Both the position numbers and the translations under genes were made by a program. DNA of 40,904 nucleotides from a virus: positions 1 through 40,904 of IMG/VR virus record IMGVR_UViG_3300020436_000022; one strand, given 5' to 3'. The notes under the pieces are model-generated. The model ran no database searches. It saw only the letters and a program-made list of their open reading frames with translations, and was not told where the DNA came from. Every line of letters starts with the position of its first letter. The first letter of the stretch is position 1. This document shows positions 13,610 through 23,050 of the stretch, piece after piece.

Positions 13610-15672
13610 AGGCTCGCGTCGCTGCTATGTTTGGTATTAAATTACTGCCTGTATCAGGTAGTATGGTTTCTAGTGCCAAAAATATGCTCGACACTGAGAT
13701 GGAATATATTTCATATCTCAGAAATAGGAAGAAGATGTTCTTCATGACTCAGGTTCAACAGACCAAAGTCACAGTTGTAAGTAAGAAAAGAAAAGAAGCA
13801 GAGAAGAAGGTAAAACAGAAAAGCAAGAGTGGTCTAACTATACCTAAAAAATATTTCAAGAATAAAGGTAAAGACACCCTTAAACAAAGGATGAAGAAGG
13901 TGAAGGGTAGGAACCCTATCGTCAAGCTGAAACGTAAGATGAAGGCAGGGGGACTGAAAGTTGGTCGTAAGGTCAACCGAGTCCTCAAGATAGACAAAGC
14001 TAAGAAGTTTATGTCTAGGCAAGGTCAGAAACTAGGAGCACAGGTAAAGAATGTAGGTAAGAAGGTAGGAGGAAAGGTACTCCAGACGGGTAAGACAGCT
14101 CTATCAGCAGTCAAAGATAAGGGTGCCAACCTAGTCAATAGAGTAATACCAAAGTCAGCTAAGAAGAAAGTAGTACAGAAGTTAGTCAAGACTGGTGCTA
14201 AGAAAGGATTACAGAAGGCAGGAGCAAAGGTAGCAACTAAAATGGCTGCTAAGACCGCAGTCAAGATAGGACTGAAGAAGATACCAGTCGTAGGTTTGAT
14301 AGCTGGACTAGGTTTTGGTCTTCAAAGATTAGCGAAGGGTGATATAACTGGTGCTCTCATGGAAGCAGGATCAGGTATAGCATCTACAATACCAGGTCCT
14401 GGTACTGCTATATCAGCAGGACTGGACGCAGCTTTGGTTGCTAAAGATGTCACTGGTATGAAGGACGGTGGTGAGGTAACTTCACCTACACGAGCACTGA
14501 TAGCTGAGGGTGGTGAACCAGAACTTGTTGTACCACACTCTAAGTTAGGTCCTGTATTCCGTAATCTATTAAGTAAAGTTGGTAACATACTAACAGATGT
14601 CACTACGGGGTTCTTGTCTACATTGCCCGTACCAACAGCAGAATCATCAAGGATATTGGGTGAAACAGCGAAGATAGCAGCAGTATTTGGACAGAAGGGA
14701 AAGCCTCTAGCAGTGTTCAAGGGTGGTAAGATAGCAAAGATGGCTTCAGGATTCCTGAAGAGGGTAGGCGGTGGTGCCATGGGTCTAGCTAAGTCAGCAC
14801 TCAAGATGACACCTATGGGACTAGCAGCTGGTGCAGTTGGATCAATGTTCAATAGACCCGCTAAGGCAGAAACATTTAGGAAGAGAAAAGTAATTAATAA
14901 GATATCAACTGTCAATGGTGTAACCACTTCAGAATCATGGGATTCAGATAGTGCTACATCATACGGGAACTTCCCAATCACTGATACCTATGGTTCAACT
15001 GAAGGGAGACAAAAACCTCATGGTGGTGTGGATATAGGAACTCCTGTAGGTACACCCGTAGGATTTACTGAGGGTGGTAAGATTCTAGCAGCTGGTAAGT
15101 TTGGAGGATATGGAAATATGATGGATGTCTGGTTACCACAGACTAAGATACAGATGCGTATAGCACATCTAAGTAAGTTCATCAAGAGAACTGGTGAGTT
15201 TGTAGCAGGAGAGAAACTTGCTGAGACTGGTGGAGAGGTAGGTGATCCTGGTGCAGGTAGTTCCACAGGACCTCACCTTCACTTTGAGGCAGATAATAAG
15301 AAGAATTCAACTAGGTACGGTGGAGCAGGAAATCCTATGCCTTATGCTCCTTTACTATCATTCACTGCTGTTGAACCTCCAGCTGAGTCTGGTAAGGGTG
15401 GAGTTAGCTATGGTTATCCTTTATCACAGACAGTCAAGTGGCCAACCAGTAACGGTGCTATGGGAGGTCCTGGTTTACTTGGTGCTGTAGGTGGGTTGTT
15501 TAGTAACATGTTTGGTGGTGGTGGCAAACCACAGAAACCTAAGATGATTCCTTACCCAGTGCCTGTGGCAAAACCCATACCAATACCTGTGACTAAAGTC
15601 GTGACAGTCGAAGCAAAGGTAATGGATGCTTATGGTGTCGATACATTCTCAGGGAGATACGTTAAGTTATGA
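13606..15672 (+). CDS. Tape-measure-like protein with M23 peptidase domain
   Basis: A 688-residue protein. Residues 50-230 are Lys-rich and helical, with repeated GLKVGRKVNRVLKIDKAKKF-type segments. Hydrophobic Gly-rich patches follow (KKIPVVGLIAGLGFGL). Around residues 286-315 it has DGGEVTSPTRALIAEGGEPE and LVVPHSKLGP, a signature common near the C-terminus of phage tape measures. An M23 (lysostaphin-like) zinc peptidase domain comes next: H472-GGV-D476 in KPHGGVDIG and H557-L-H559 in GPHLHFE, with all metal ligands present. M23 enzymes cut peptidoglycan cross-links, so it may open the wall during DNA entry. Its place right after gp26/gp51 is where a tape measure would stand. T4 gp29 is not recognisable, so the assignment is inference. 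Confidence 0.75.
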   Translation: MKARVAAMFGIKLLPVSGSMVSSAKNMLDTEMEYISYLRNRKKMFFMTQVQQTKVTVVSKKRKEAEKKVKQKSKSGLTIPKKYFKNKGKDTLKQRMKKVKGRNPIVKLKRKMKAGGLKVGRKVNRVLKIDKAKKFMSRQGQKLGAQVKNVGKKVGGKVLQTGKTALSAVKDKGANLVNRVIPKSAKKKVVQKLVKTGAKKGLQKAGAKVATKMAAKTAVKIGLKKIPVVGLIAGLGFGLQRLAKGDITGALMEAGSGIASTIPGPGTAISAGLDAALVAKDVTGMKDGGEVTSPTRALIAEGGEPELVVPHSKLGPVFRNLLSKVGNILTDVTTGFLSTLPVPTAESSRILGETAKIAAVFGQKGKPLAVFKGGKIAKMASGFLKRVGGGAMGLAKSALKMTPMGLAAGAVGSMFNRPAKAETFRKRKVINKISTVNGVTTSESWDSDSATSYGNFPITDTYGSTEGRQKPHGGVDIGTPVGTPVGFTEGGKILAAGKFGGYGNMMDVWLPQTKIQMRIAHLSKFIKRTGEFVAGEKLAETGGEVGDPGAGSSTGPHLHFEADNKKNSTRYGGAGNPMPYAPLLSFTAVEPPAESGKGGVSYGYPLSQTVKWPTSNGAMGGPGLLGAVGGLFSNMFGGGGKPQKPKMIPYPVPVAKPIPIPVTKVVTVEAKVMDAYGVDTFSGRYVKL

Positions 15673-17243
15673 GCAAGAACATGGATAAATTTCCCAGTAT
15701 AGATGACGTACATGAGGTTCTAAGTGATCTTACGAAACTCTTTGATGATCGTAATGATCTGCTCAAGTCAATGTTCAAGGAGGACAAGTATAAGGACTTC
15801 TTGCTTGCTGAGAACATGCAACAACTTGCTGAGGCAGACAAGAGAGATGACTCAGCTAACGGTAGGATAAAGAAAGACTTAGCAAATGGTTATGAGGTAT
15901 TGAAAGCTCAGACCACGATGAAGAAGTTTGCTAACTTCATATCGCCAGGTGCTCTCCCTCCTATGGATCTGACCTCATCAGATGACTACAGCGAAGATGA
16001 TGACTATGTAGAAGAAGAAGCACCCGTAGAGAAAGAAGCACCAGAGAAAGGTGACAAGGGAGATAAGGGTGATGATGGTGCTGACGCAGAGATTGTACAA
16101 CCTAAACCAGATAAACCAAAACCAAAGAGTAGAGTATTCAGTTGGCAAAGACAGCAGACACCTAAACTTAAACTACAGGAGGGTGGTGCTGTAGCTCCAT
16201 CACCTATGATGAACTCTCTAACTCCAACAGCTGGGCAGAGACCTGAAACAAAATCAGGTGTCAAGTCACTAGAGAGCTTAGGACTGGTAGGTAAGAAGAA
16301 CGTTGCCAGTGAGCTGACTGAAGATTTAGGACTAGAAGACTATAAGAAAGCACTAGCAGATGCCATGGCACTACCACTCAAGGCAGTGGCAGCTGGATTA
16401 GCAGGGTTGCTAGACAATATAGACGTGCCAGGTGGTGAGACAGCAGCAATCGAAGGACAGGTATCTAAGGTAGGAAAGACATTTGGTGTAAAAACTAAGA
16501 AGAAAAAGAAAGAAAATAAACTCATGAACTTTGTACAAGGTGGTGGTATAGTCGGTGCCTTGGGTAGAATGTTTGGTGGCGGTAAGAAGAAGAAAAAAGG
16601 TCCGCAGACATATGATGAAGCAATGGCAGAATCAGATGCGTACGCAGCTGAGGTTCAGAGGATAGTTGATCCCTATGGTTCAGATGATACCATGGAAGAT
16701 TATGAACCAAAAGGAGGTCCGTCACTTGTAAGGAGTGCACCTGGTTACTTAGGCATTGGTGGTGCATCACATGAACCAGTAGCACCTGACACCTTATCAA
16801 CATCAGGTGACACTAAGATAGATGCTATGAGAAATAGCATCACTAATATCACACAGGGTGCTAAGAATATGATGGCAAATGCCCCTATGGTTAGAGGTAT
16901 CAAAGCAGCTGGTGGAGTCATATCTAAACTTCTAGGTAAAGTACAACCTGCATCAGAAGGTAGTCAATATAATAGTCAAGATATAAACACTCTAACGAAC
17001 CAAGTGATGATGGAGAACGAGCAGATGTTCAACCAACAGACTGATATAGCACTCGGTGCAATGGGTGACTCATCAGACGAAGGTACAAAGGCGATCATGG
17101 CAGCTATAGCAAAGATGGGTAACACTCCCATGGGTATTGGTGAGGAAGATCCACTACCTCCTGCACCTCTAAAACCTAGTAAGCATCTACTACATAGCAT
17201 TAGTATTGTAGATGGAGGACAGACACCCCACGACATAGTATGA
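15669..17243 (+). CDS. Virion-associated protein with collagen-like and tape-measure-like parts
   Basis: A 524-residue protein overlapping the previous gene (ATGA). The N-terminal 100 residues are helical and charged. An acidic Pro-Glu segment leads to a short collagen-like GDKGDKGDDGADAE repeat, then LKLQEGGAVAPSPMM. The middle has AMALPLKAVAAGLAGLLDNI and Gly-rich basic patches (GALGRMFGGGKKKKKG), which echo GGLFSNMFGGGGKPQKPK near the end of the preceding protein. Such low-complexity alternation occurs in internal tail proteins. I do not recognise a family; internal tail or tape-measure partner is the best guess. Confidence 0.6.
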   Translation: MSKNMDKFPSIDDVHEVLSDLTKLFDDRNDLLKSMFKEDKYKDFLLAENMQQLAEADKRDDSANGRIKKDLANGYEVLKAQTTMKKFANFISPGALPPMDLTSSDDYSEDDDYVEEEAPVEKEAPEKGDKGDKGDDGADAEIVQPKPDKPKPKSRVFSWQRQQTPKLKLQEGGAVAPSPMMNSLTPTAGQRPETKSGVKSLESLGLVGKKNVASELTEDLGLEDYKKALADAMALPLKAVAAGLAGLLDNIDVPGGETAAIEGQVSKVGKTFGVKTKKKKKENKLMNFVQGGGIVGALGRMFGGGKKKKKGPQTYDEAMAESDAYAAEVQRIVDPYGSDDTMEDYEPKGGPSLVRSAPGYLGIGGASHEPVAPDTLSTSGDTKIDAMRNSITNITQGAKNMMANAPMVRGIKAAGGVISKLLGKVQPASEGSQYNSQDINTLTNQVMMENEQMFNQQTDIALGAMGDSSDEGTKAIMAAIAKMGNTPMGIGEEDPLPPAPLKPSKHLLHSISIVDGGQTPHDIV

Positions 17244-18496
17244 AGAACGAAAGTAATTTTGAACTACTAGACCTAAAGATAGGTATGTCAATGTATGATC
17301 CAGAACTGGATCAGCAGGGTATGATAGTGCAACCATTTACCAGTAATAACTTGTTAGAGTTACATTATATCGAGGACATCACTAAGTCAAATGTATTGGT
17401 AATACTTAAACTGAATGACTCATCGTCATCAGTTCTATCAAACATACAAGGTATGGAACCTATCGACATCAGCTGGACTGACACCTATGATAATGTGATC
17501 ACATATAGTATGATCATATACGATGTCAAGGATAGGATGGTTGTAGATGGTAAGAAATCACAGGCAACTCTCTATTGCGTTTCAGTTGATGCAGTTAAAA
17601 ATTCTGCTAAAAAAATTTCCCGTAGATTTGGTAAGGGAGGAGGTAAGTTTACTCATGAGTTAGTAACAGAGTTGATGAAGACAGAGATAAAGACAGACAA
17701 GACAGTTGACGTTGATGAGAGTGCTACTAGACTATCCTTCGTAAGTCCATACTGGGATCCATATACGATTATCTCATGGTTAGCATGGAGATCTATATTA
17801 CAGGATGGTAGTGGTAAGAAGAGTGCGGGGTACTTATTCTATGAAGACAGAAGAGGATATCATTTCAAAGCAATGGATGGTTTGGTAGAGCAACCAAAGG
17901 CTAAGGATATAAAGGTAAATTTCTCAGCAGATGAGTTAGATGAAGAAACTATTGCTGTAGATGGATTCACTGTAACAGGTGCGTCGGACATATTCCGTGG
18001 TCTCAACCTCGGTAGTTATGCTAGTACCACGTTTACACTAGACATGAAGGACTTCAAGTATGAAGAGGTTCCCTTCTTTATTAATGACTTCTATGCTTCA
18101 ATGAAGAAACTAAACCCAACAGCAGAACTACCAGAGTTCTTCAGAAGATTTGGTGGTACTGAACTGGGTGGTGCACCGACTAGAATTATGTCTAAGGTCA
18201 TGGACACAGCTATGTACACAGAAGGTACGTACACACAAGACCTTACCAGACAGCTCAGTCAGTCCATGATTAGGAACCAGTTGTTTTTCAGTCAGTCAGC
18301 TACCTTCCAGTATGAAGGTAAGATGGACTTATACATCGGAGATGTAGTTATGGTAACTAAATATGATGCTAAGTCTGGTGAAATAAACGTTGAGGATAGT
18401 GGTCGATACATAATAGGTAAGATATATCGTCAATTCTTGACAGAGAGAGACACCATGTCTACTCAGGTCACACTGTACAGAGATAGTGTAGGATGA
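17240..18496 (+). CDS. 27: Baseplate hub protein, gp27-like
   Basis: A 418-residue protein with ISWTDTYDNVITYSMIIYDV (domain I), VDESATRLSFVSPYWDPYTI, then ISWLAWRSI near residue 180, and a C-terminal part ending MDLYIGDVVMVTKY, then GRYIIGKIYRQFL. This layout (tube-like domains with a SPYW-x-P-x3-I segment) is what I expect of gp27-type hub proteins, which form the trimeric socket for the spike. It lies directly before the gp5-like gene, as 27 lies near 5 functionally. It overlaps both neighbours by 4 nt. T4 gp27 is 391 aa. Sequence similarity to T4 itself is low. Confidence 0.7.
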   Translation: MKNESNFELLDLKIGMSMYDPELDQQGMIVQPFTSNNLLELHYIEDITKSNVLVILKLNDSSSSVLSNIQGMEPIDISWTDTYDNVITYSMIIYDVKDRMVVDGKKSQATLYCVSVDAVKNSAKKISRRFGKGGGKFTHELVTELMKTEIKTDKTVDVDESATRLSFVSPYWDPYTIISWLAWRSILQDGSGKKSAGYLFYEDRRGYHFKAMDGLVEQPKAKDIKVNFSADELDEETIAVDGFTVTGASDIFRGLNLGSYASTTFTLDMKDFKYEEVPFFINDFYASMKKLNPTAELPEFFRRFGGTELGGAPTRIMSKVMDTAMYTEGTYTQDLTRQLSQSMIRNQLFFSQSATFQYEGKMDLYIGDVVMVTKYDAKSGEINVEDSGRYIIGKIYRQFLTERDTMSTQVTLYRDSVG

Positions 18497-21216
18497 ATTT
18501 AGAAAGTGCAGCACATGCCATCGGTAAAGATGGGTTCAACTGGTGGATAGGACAAGTCGAGAACGACGGGTCAGATCCAGAGAACAATGGTGAGGAGTCA
18601 CTAGATTACGATTATACAGGTAAGGTTAAGGTTAGAATTGTAGGATATCATAACCCAGACAAAGAGGTACTACCAACCAGAGATTTACCTTGGGCATCTT
18701 GTATCATGCCAGCTGTCTATGCCATGAAGAGTGGCATGGGTTCTATCCAACAGTTACAGGTTAGCTCATGGGTGGTTGGATTCTTTATGGATGGATCCTC
18801 AGCTCAGATACCTATCATCATGGGTAGTATCAGTGACCAGAACCCAAATGACATATACACTAAACTACCAGAAGAGAGTAGTAAAGCATATCAGCAGATA
18901 CATGCACCAGACTATGATCCAGACAAACATGGTACAGGTGGTGGTATAGTTGGTGGTACAGCTGACACAACATCAACTGATTCCAGTACAGGTAACACAA
19001 GCGGTCCTGTACAACAAGAAACTACTGAGGAAGATACAGTCTCAACAGTCAACCCACGTGGTGATGCACAGCAACAGACTGAGGCAATGAAGAAGGCTGA
19101 TGAGAGAAAGAAATATACTATACATGTAGGTAATGGTAAGTGTGGTACACCCGCAGATGTGAAGATCAAGGGTGCTACTGCTGAGTTCCTAAAGTTTGCT
19201 AGAGGTATAGAGAAGAACGATATAGGTGAGTTTATCAATAAAACTACAGGTAAGATAGAAGACGTAGCAGGAGAGATAGAAGCGATCCAAGATAGGATCC
19301 AAGGATTCATGGGTGGTGTATTGGCTAACGTCAAGGGTACAGTATTAAAAGAGACACAGAAGCACATACAAGAAGTTATCAATGACATCAAGATTCCTGA
19401 TCCAGATTTATTAGATCCAGCTGTGGATCAGCTCAAGAACATAGGAGATCTTGTTGACTGTCTCTTCAAACAACTCTTCAATGAACTGGCAGATGTCATC
19501 GGTGGACTGCTGAATGATCTTATAGGACAAGCACTAGACGCTGCGTTGTGTTTGGCACAAGATATATTCTCAGACTTGTTTGGTGGATTGATGGACAAGT
19601 TGATGAAAGGTCTTGACACTGCACTAGGTATACTTGATGGTGCATTGAGTGCTATCAAGAACAATGCTGCTCTCATCCAACAGATTACAAACAAAGTATT
19701 AGATCTCATCGACATGGTTTGTGAAGGTGATCTATCTTGTGCTCTTGGATTATCAACATTCGAGACAGGAGCAGGAGGTAAAGAGAGTGAAGGTGATAAA
19801 CAAATGAAACAGATGAGTCAGTATAGTGATGCTGCGAAGAGTGCATTGAAAGATGGTAAGACTCAGCTAGTTGGCACAGCTATACCTAACTCACGTGGAT
19901 GGGTTCCAGTCACCAAGTTGATAGGTGGTCAACTTGTTAAGAAAGCATTTAACACTAAGAATGGTGAGTTCGCAGAGGTTGGAGCTGCGGGTACAGGTGT
20001 AACATCTAAGACATTTGAGAAAGGTAAGAGTTTAATAGAGAAGTTTGACAGTGTATATCCTATACGTGCATCAGATGGTACGATCAACTTTGATACTCTA
20101 AACTGTAGTCCAAGCAACACACGTAAGAAACCTTGCTTCCCAGAATTAATTTTTGACAATGCACAGTCTACAAGTCTCATCAGAGCGTTACCTATCATTG
20201 ATGACATAGGTGCCATGGTGGGTGTGTTGATGAGAAACAAAGGATCCAATATCAATACCACTGCTAAGGTCAGAGCTATGTTCACATGTAATGAACCAGA
20301 AGGTGTTGGTGCTGATTTGACCCCTATTATTAAAAATGGTAAGATAGAGAAGGTACGGGTAAACAAACCAGGCGTAGGTTATGGATTAGATCCTGACAAT
20401 ACATATTGCCCAAGAGAACAGAGATTCTTCCTTGTAGATAAGGTAGAATTAAATGACTATGCTGACACAGGAGATGTACTATTCTATCAAGAATCAGATG
20501 GTGATCCAAATACAGCAATACTACAGGTGATAGAGTATGATTACGATAACACTGGATTGGTTGCTCTAGCAACACTAGAGAAGACTGATATGATTCCACC
20601 TGGTCTGAAGGTACAGACACTTGGTGGTTCATTTAAGTTCCAACTTAATCCACTCAAGGAGTTCTATGACCTCGCTATTCCTGCTAATGCTACAGCATTA
20701 TATGCTAACTGTGATGACATACTACCAGTGCTTGACACTATCGACATCACGAACGTAGGTAAAGGATATAAAAATCCTAAGATATATGTCGGACCTAATG
20801 AGATAGGTGACATATCTACTGATACACAGGGTAGACTACTCACCCCAACTATCAGCACAAAGACACTAGGATTTGTACGACCTCGGATCGTAGATCCAGA
20901 AGGATATGGTGCTAACATTGTACCTACATATCAGTACGTAGGACCTACTAAATTCAACGAAATATTTGAATCTCAATCTTACATTGATTGTGTTGGTCAT
21001 CCACCAAATACAACAATACAGGTTGAAGAAACAGCACAGGTATCAGGTGTGTCAGACCCATCAGGCGGTACAACTACCATAGCAAGTGGTATTACAGAGA
21101 CACCAGACACACCTGTTACAGTTGATCCACCTACAGAAAATACAACACCACCACAACAAAATGATCCACCTAGCAGTGGTGGCGGTGGCGGTGGTAACTA
21201 TGGAGGAGGTTACTAA
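18493..21216 (+). CDS. gp5-like baseplate hub protein (OB-fold) without lysozyme domain
   Basis: A 907-residue protein. The N-terminal 115 residues are the gp5/VgrG OB-fold: WWIGQVENDG, YTGKVKVRIVGYHNPDKEV, LPTRDLPWASCIMP and VSSWVVGFFMDGSSAQIPII. A Thr/Ser/Gln linker (about 150-205) leads to a long helical region (220-420). Domains with GVGYGLDPDN and NVGKGYKNPKIYVG repeats follow (about 600-800), and a C-terminal Thr/Pro tail ends in GGGGGGNYGGGY. No T4-lysozyme motif is seen. Cell-wall cutting may be done by the M23 domain at 13606. Function: central hub around the spike. The separate beta-helix gene follows at once. Confidence 0.75.
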   Translation: MNLESAAHAIGKDGFNWWIGQVENDGSDPENNGEESLDYDYTGKVKVRIVGYHNPDKEVLPTRDLPWASCIMPAVYAMKSGMGSIQQLQVSSWVVGFFMDGSSAQIPIIMGSISDQNPNDIYTKLPEESSKAYQQIHAPDYDPDKHGTGGGIVGGTADTTSTDSSTGNTSGPVQQETTEEDTVSTVNPRGDAQQQTEAMKKADERKKYTIHVGNGKCGTPADVKIKGATAEFLKFARGIEKNDIGEFINKTTGKIEDVAGEIEAIQDRIQGFMGGVLANVKGTVLKETQKHIQEVINDIKIPDPDLLDPAVDQLKNIGDLVDCLFKQLFNELADVIGGLLNDLIGQALDAALCLAQDIFSDLFGGLMDKLMKGLDTALGILDGALSAIKNNAALIQQITNKVLDLIDMVCEGDLSCALGLSTFETGAGGKESEGDKQMKQMSQYSDAAKSALKDGKTQLVGTAIPNSRGWVPVTKLIGGQLVKKAFNTKNGEFAEVGAAGTGVTSKTFEKGKSLIEKFDSVYPIRASDGTINFDTLNCSPSNTRKKPCFPELIFDNAQSTSLIRALPIIDDIGAMVGVLMRNKGSNINTTAKVRAMFTCNEPEGVGADLTPIIKNGKIEKVRVNKPGVGYGLDPDNTYCPREQRFFLVDKVELNDYADTGDVLFYQESDGDPNTAILQVIEYDYDNTGLVALATLEKTDMIPPGLKVQTLGGSFKFQLNPLKEFYDLAIPANATALYANCDDILPVLDTIDITNVGKGYKNPKIYVGPNEIGDISTDTQGRLLTPTISTKTLGFVRPRIVDPEGYGANIVPTYQYVGPTKFNEIFESQSYIDCVGHPPNTTIQVEETAQVSGVSDPSGGTTTIASGITETPDTPVTVDPPTENTTPPQQNDPPSSGGGGGGNYGGGY

Positions 21217-22136
21217 TGGCTAGACAAGATACCACACAGACAAATCTGTTCGATGGTAGTGAAGAGAGTAATGATAATCCTCAACACATCACGAACTATC
21301 CGAAGAACTGGGTTACAGTGACCTCAGCGGGTCATGTAATGGAATTTGACAATACGAAAGAGGGTGAAAGGATCAGAATAATCCATGGTGCGACTGGTTC
21401 TTTGATCGAAATGGACGAAGAAAAGGATACTTATATCATCAGTGCAAGGGATTTACACCTAAATAGTGACAGAACGACCACCCTTAAGGTCGGAAAAAAC
21501 AAAAAGGACGACAAACTTATCATTCAAGTTATCGGTGATGCTCACCTGAATGTGGAGGGAGACCTACACACAGAGGTAGAGGGCAATAGGTATGACAGAG
21601 TAGACGGTGAGTATCAACTAAAGGTTGGTGGAACTATGATGATAGATTCCACATCCAATATTGGTATCAATGCTGACAATGAACTCAGAGTTATAGCTAA
21701 CTCTATTAACGAAAGATGCACCTTCAAGAAGCTGGACATGCAGGGAGGTGGTCAGTTAACAGAGGTTATAAAAGGTAACCGTGTGATCAGGATGGATAAA
21801 GAAGGAGGAACGTTCGCGTTAGAATCAGCGGGTGACCTTCGATTTAATGTCAAGGGTTGTCAGTATGACAACGTTGGTAGAAACAGTTTTACAGAAGTCC
21901 AAGGCAAGGTAAAAACCGTTGCTCATGGACAAAATATTGATTGTATAGAGGGTGGACAACCCTCTGGTATGGATGTCTCAACCAGTAGCGGAGTAGGTTG
22001 GGAACTCCAGACAGGCGGTACAGATGTTAAGATAAACACAAACGATTTTATGATGAGTGCATCAGGCACTGCGAATATGTCAGCATCTGGAAGCGAATTT
22101 AGAATCACATGTAATAACGGAATCTACTTGAATTGA
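21216..22136 (+). CDS. Cell-puncturing spike, beta-helix (gp5 C-terminal/VgrG-like)
   Basis: A 306-residue protein rich in short repeating beta segments: VEGDLHTEVEGNRYDRVDGE, then YQLKVGGTMMIDSTSNIGIN and SASGTANMSASGSEFRITCN. This is the triple-stranded beta-prism repeat of gp5 C-termini and VgrG-type spikes. In T4 it is joined to the OB-fold and lysozyme in one chain; here it is a separate gene starting on the last base of the OB-fold gene (TAATG). It should form the trimeric needle that pierces the outer membrane. A strong promoter begins at its stop codon. Confidence 0.82.
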   Translation: MARQDTTQTNLFDGSEESNDNPQHITNYPKNWVTVTSAGHVMEFDNTKEGERIRIIHGATGSLIEMDEEKDTYIISARDLHLNSDRTTTLKVGKNKKDDKLIIQVIGDAHLNVEGDLHTEVEGNRYDRVDGEYQLKVGGTMMIDSTSNIGINADNELRVIANSINERCTFKKLDMQGGGQLTEVIKGNRVIRMDKEGGTFALESAGDLRFNVKGCQYDNVGRNSFTEVQGKVKTVAHGQNIDCIEGGQPSGMDVSTSSGVGWELQTGGTDVKINTNDFMMSASGTANMSASGSEFRITCNNGIYLN

Positions 22137-22161
22137 CATTCTGGTGTGAATGTACTATAGT
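22133..22161 (+). promoter_or_regulatory. Near-consensus sigma70 promoter
   Basis: TTGACA (22133-22138), 17-bp spacer, TATAGT (22156-22161). Start would be near 22168, only about 9 nt before ATG 22177, so the AAAGGA at 22162-22167 would be lost or nearly so. It may mainly serve the downstream accessory genes. It separates the late tail block from an early-type accessory block. Confidence 0.8.
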
Positions 22162-22176
22162 AAAGGAACAGACCAC

Positions 22177-22464
22177 ATGTTTGGTATGACAATATCTTCT
22201 AGTCAAGCTAAGACTCTCGTTGATTTTATCAACGCTGAGAAAGCAAACTACATAGAAGAAAAAGTTAAGGGGATACCCACCCAGAAGAATGCTATGGAGA
22301 TCTATAAAGAGATTCATGCTGATCTGGAGGAGATTAAGCACTATGCTACTGACATCATCAAGTATGCCAGATGTCATAGTGGCACAATGTCCACCCCAAA
22401 TGCTTACCCATTGCCTTATCATAAAGACAGTGATTATGAAGATCCATGGAAACAGACTACTTAA
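22177..22464 (+). CDS. Unknown protein, helical
   Basis: A 95-residue protein from ATG 22177, preceded by AAAGGA. An upstream in-frame ATG at 22150 lies within the promoter and is unlikely. It has a long helix (SSSQAKTLVDFINAEKANYI), a second helix region (NAMEIYKEIHADLEEIKHYA) and a polar end with PNAYPLPYHKDSDYEDPW. No family recognised. It is first in an accessory operon and overlaps the next gene by 19 nt. Confidence 0.7.
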   Translation: MFGMTISSSQAKTLVDFINAEKANYIEEKVKGIPTQKNAMEIYKEIHADLEEIKHYATDIIKYARCHSGTMSTPNAYPLPYHKDSDYEDPWKQTT

Positions 22465-22622
22465 AACAATGTGAGGTGGATATAACCGCACGTCGGTTTA
22501 CTCTTACCAGTGAACAATCTGAAGTACAGGTTCTTGACTGTGATGACTCTGAACAATTCATGAGGGTATTAGAATTTGTTAGAGCGACATGCCAAGTAAA
22601 TGAAGTATCGTACAAGTATTAA
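22446..22622 (+). CDS. Small 58-residue phage protein
   Basis: ATG 22446 to TAA 22622 encodes 58 residues. The start METDYLKQCEVDITARRFTL, then SEQSEVQVLDCDDSEQFMRV and LEFVRATCQVNEV, resembles small acidic cyanophage proteins I have seen but cannot name. The regular strand-helix pattern (edge strand, hairpin, helix) suggests a folded domain. It fills the gap between two clear genes. Confidence 0.7.
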   Translation: METDYLKQCEVDITARRFTLTSEQSEVQVLDCDDSEQFMRVLEFVRATCQVNEVSYKY

Positions 22623-22624
22623 TT

Positions 22625-23050
22625 ATGTCACACTCAGCAACGTTCTATAAGATCAAAGATATCTTACGTGCTGCCCCCAAACCAGTAACAGATGAAGTGC
22701 TACTTGAAGTAGCGTCACTTGCTATTGCTGAGACGTTGGGTGATAGAAATGTTGAACCTGTTAAATGGGACAGCAAAATTATGGATGACCTTTTGTTAGA
22801 CTCACTCGACATGGTTGAGTTAGTCATGTTTCTTGAGGAATGCTTCAGCGTAGAGATACGAGACGAACAAGCAGGAGAGATAGTCACCGTTGGTGATGCT
22901 ATTACTATCGTCAAGGAAAACAAAGCAGGGAAACCACGCAAGGTAGACAAGCGTAAGGTTAGTAAGTCATTCGCTCAACAAACAGAAGCGAGGGCAGAAA
23001 AACAAGCAAAACTTGACGCTGATATTGACAAAGCGTTAGATGAAGACTAA
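22625..23050 (+). CDS. Acyl-carrier-protein-like protein
   Basis: A 141-residue protein whose residues 22-97 read as an acyl carrier protein: a first helix with LLEVASLAIAETLG, then the DSL motif in LLLDSLDMVELVMFLEECF (Ser60 would carry phosphopantetheine), then VEIRDEQAGEIVTVGDAITI in helix III. ACPs hold acyl chains for fatty-acid, lipid or polyketide synthesis. A Lys-rich tail of about 45 residues (KPRKVDKRKVSKSFAQQTEA onward) is unusual. Host 4'-phosphopantetheinyl transferase could charge it. No fatty-acid enzymes lie nearby, so its pathway is unknown. It overlaps the next gene by 11 nt. Confidence 0.8.
   Translation: MSHSATFYKIKDILRAAPKPVTDEVLLEVASLAIAETLGDRNVEPVKWDSKIMDDLLLDSLDMVELVMFLEECFSVEIRDEQAGEIVTVGDAITIVKENKAGKPRKVDKRKVSKSFAQQTEARAEKQAKLDADIDKALDED

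Noticed and set aside
14025-16525. Long open frames on the - strand opposite the tape-measure-like genes, and similar ones opposite the fibre genes
   Set aside because: They mirror codon bias of the + strand genes, have no ribosome sites and give low-complexity Ser/Pro/Thr products; treated as shadows.
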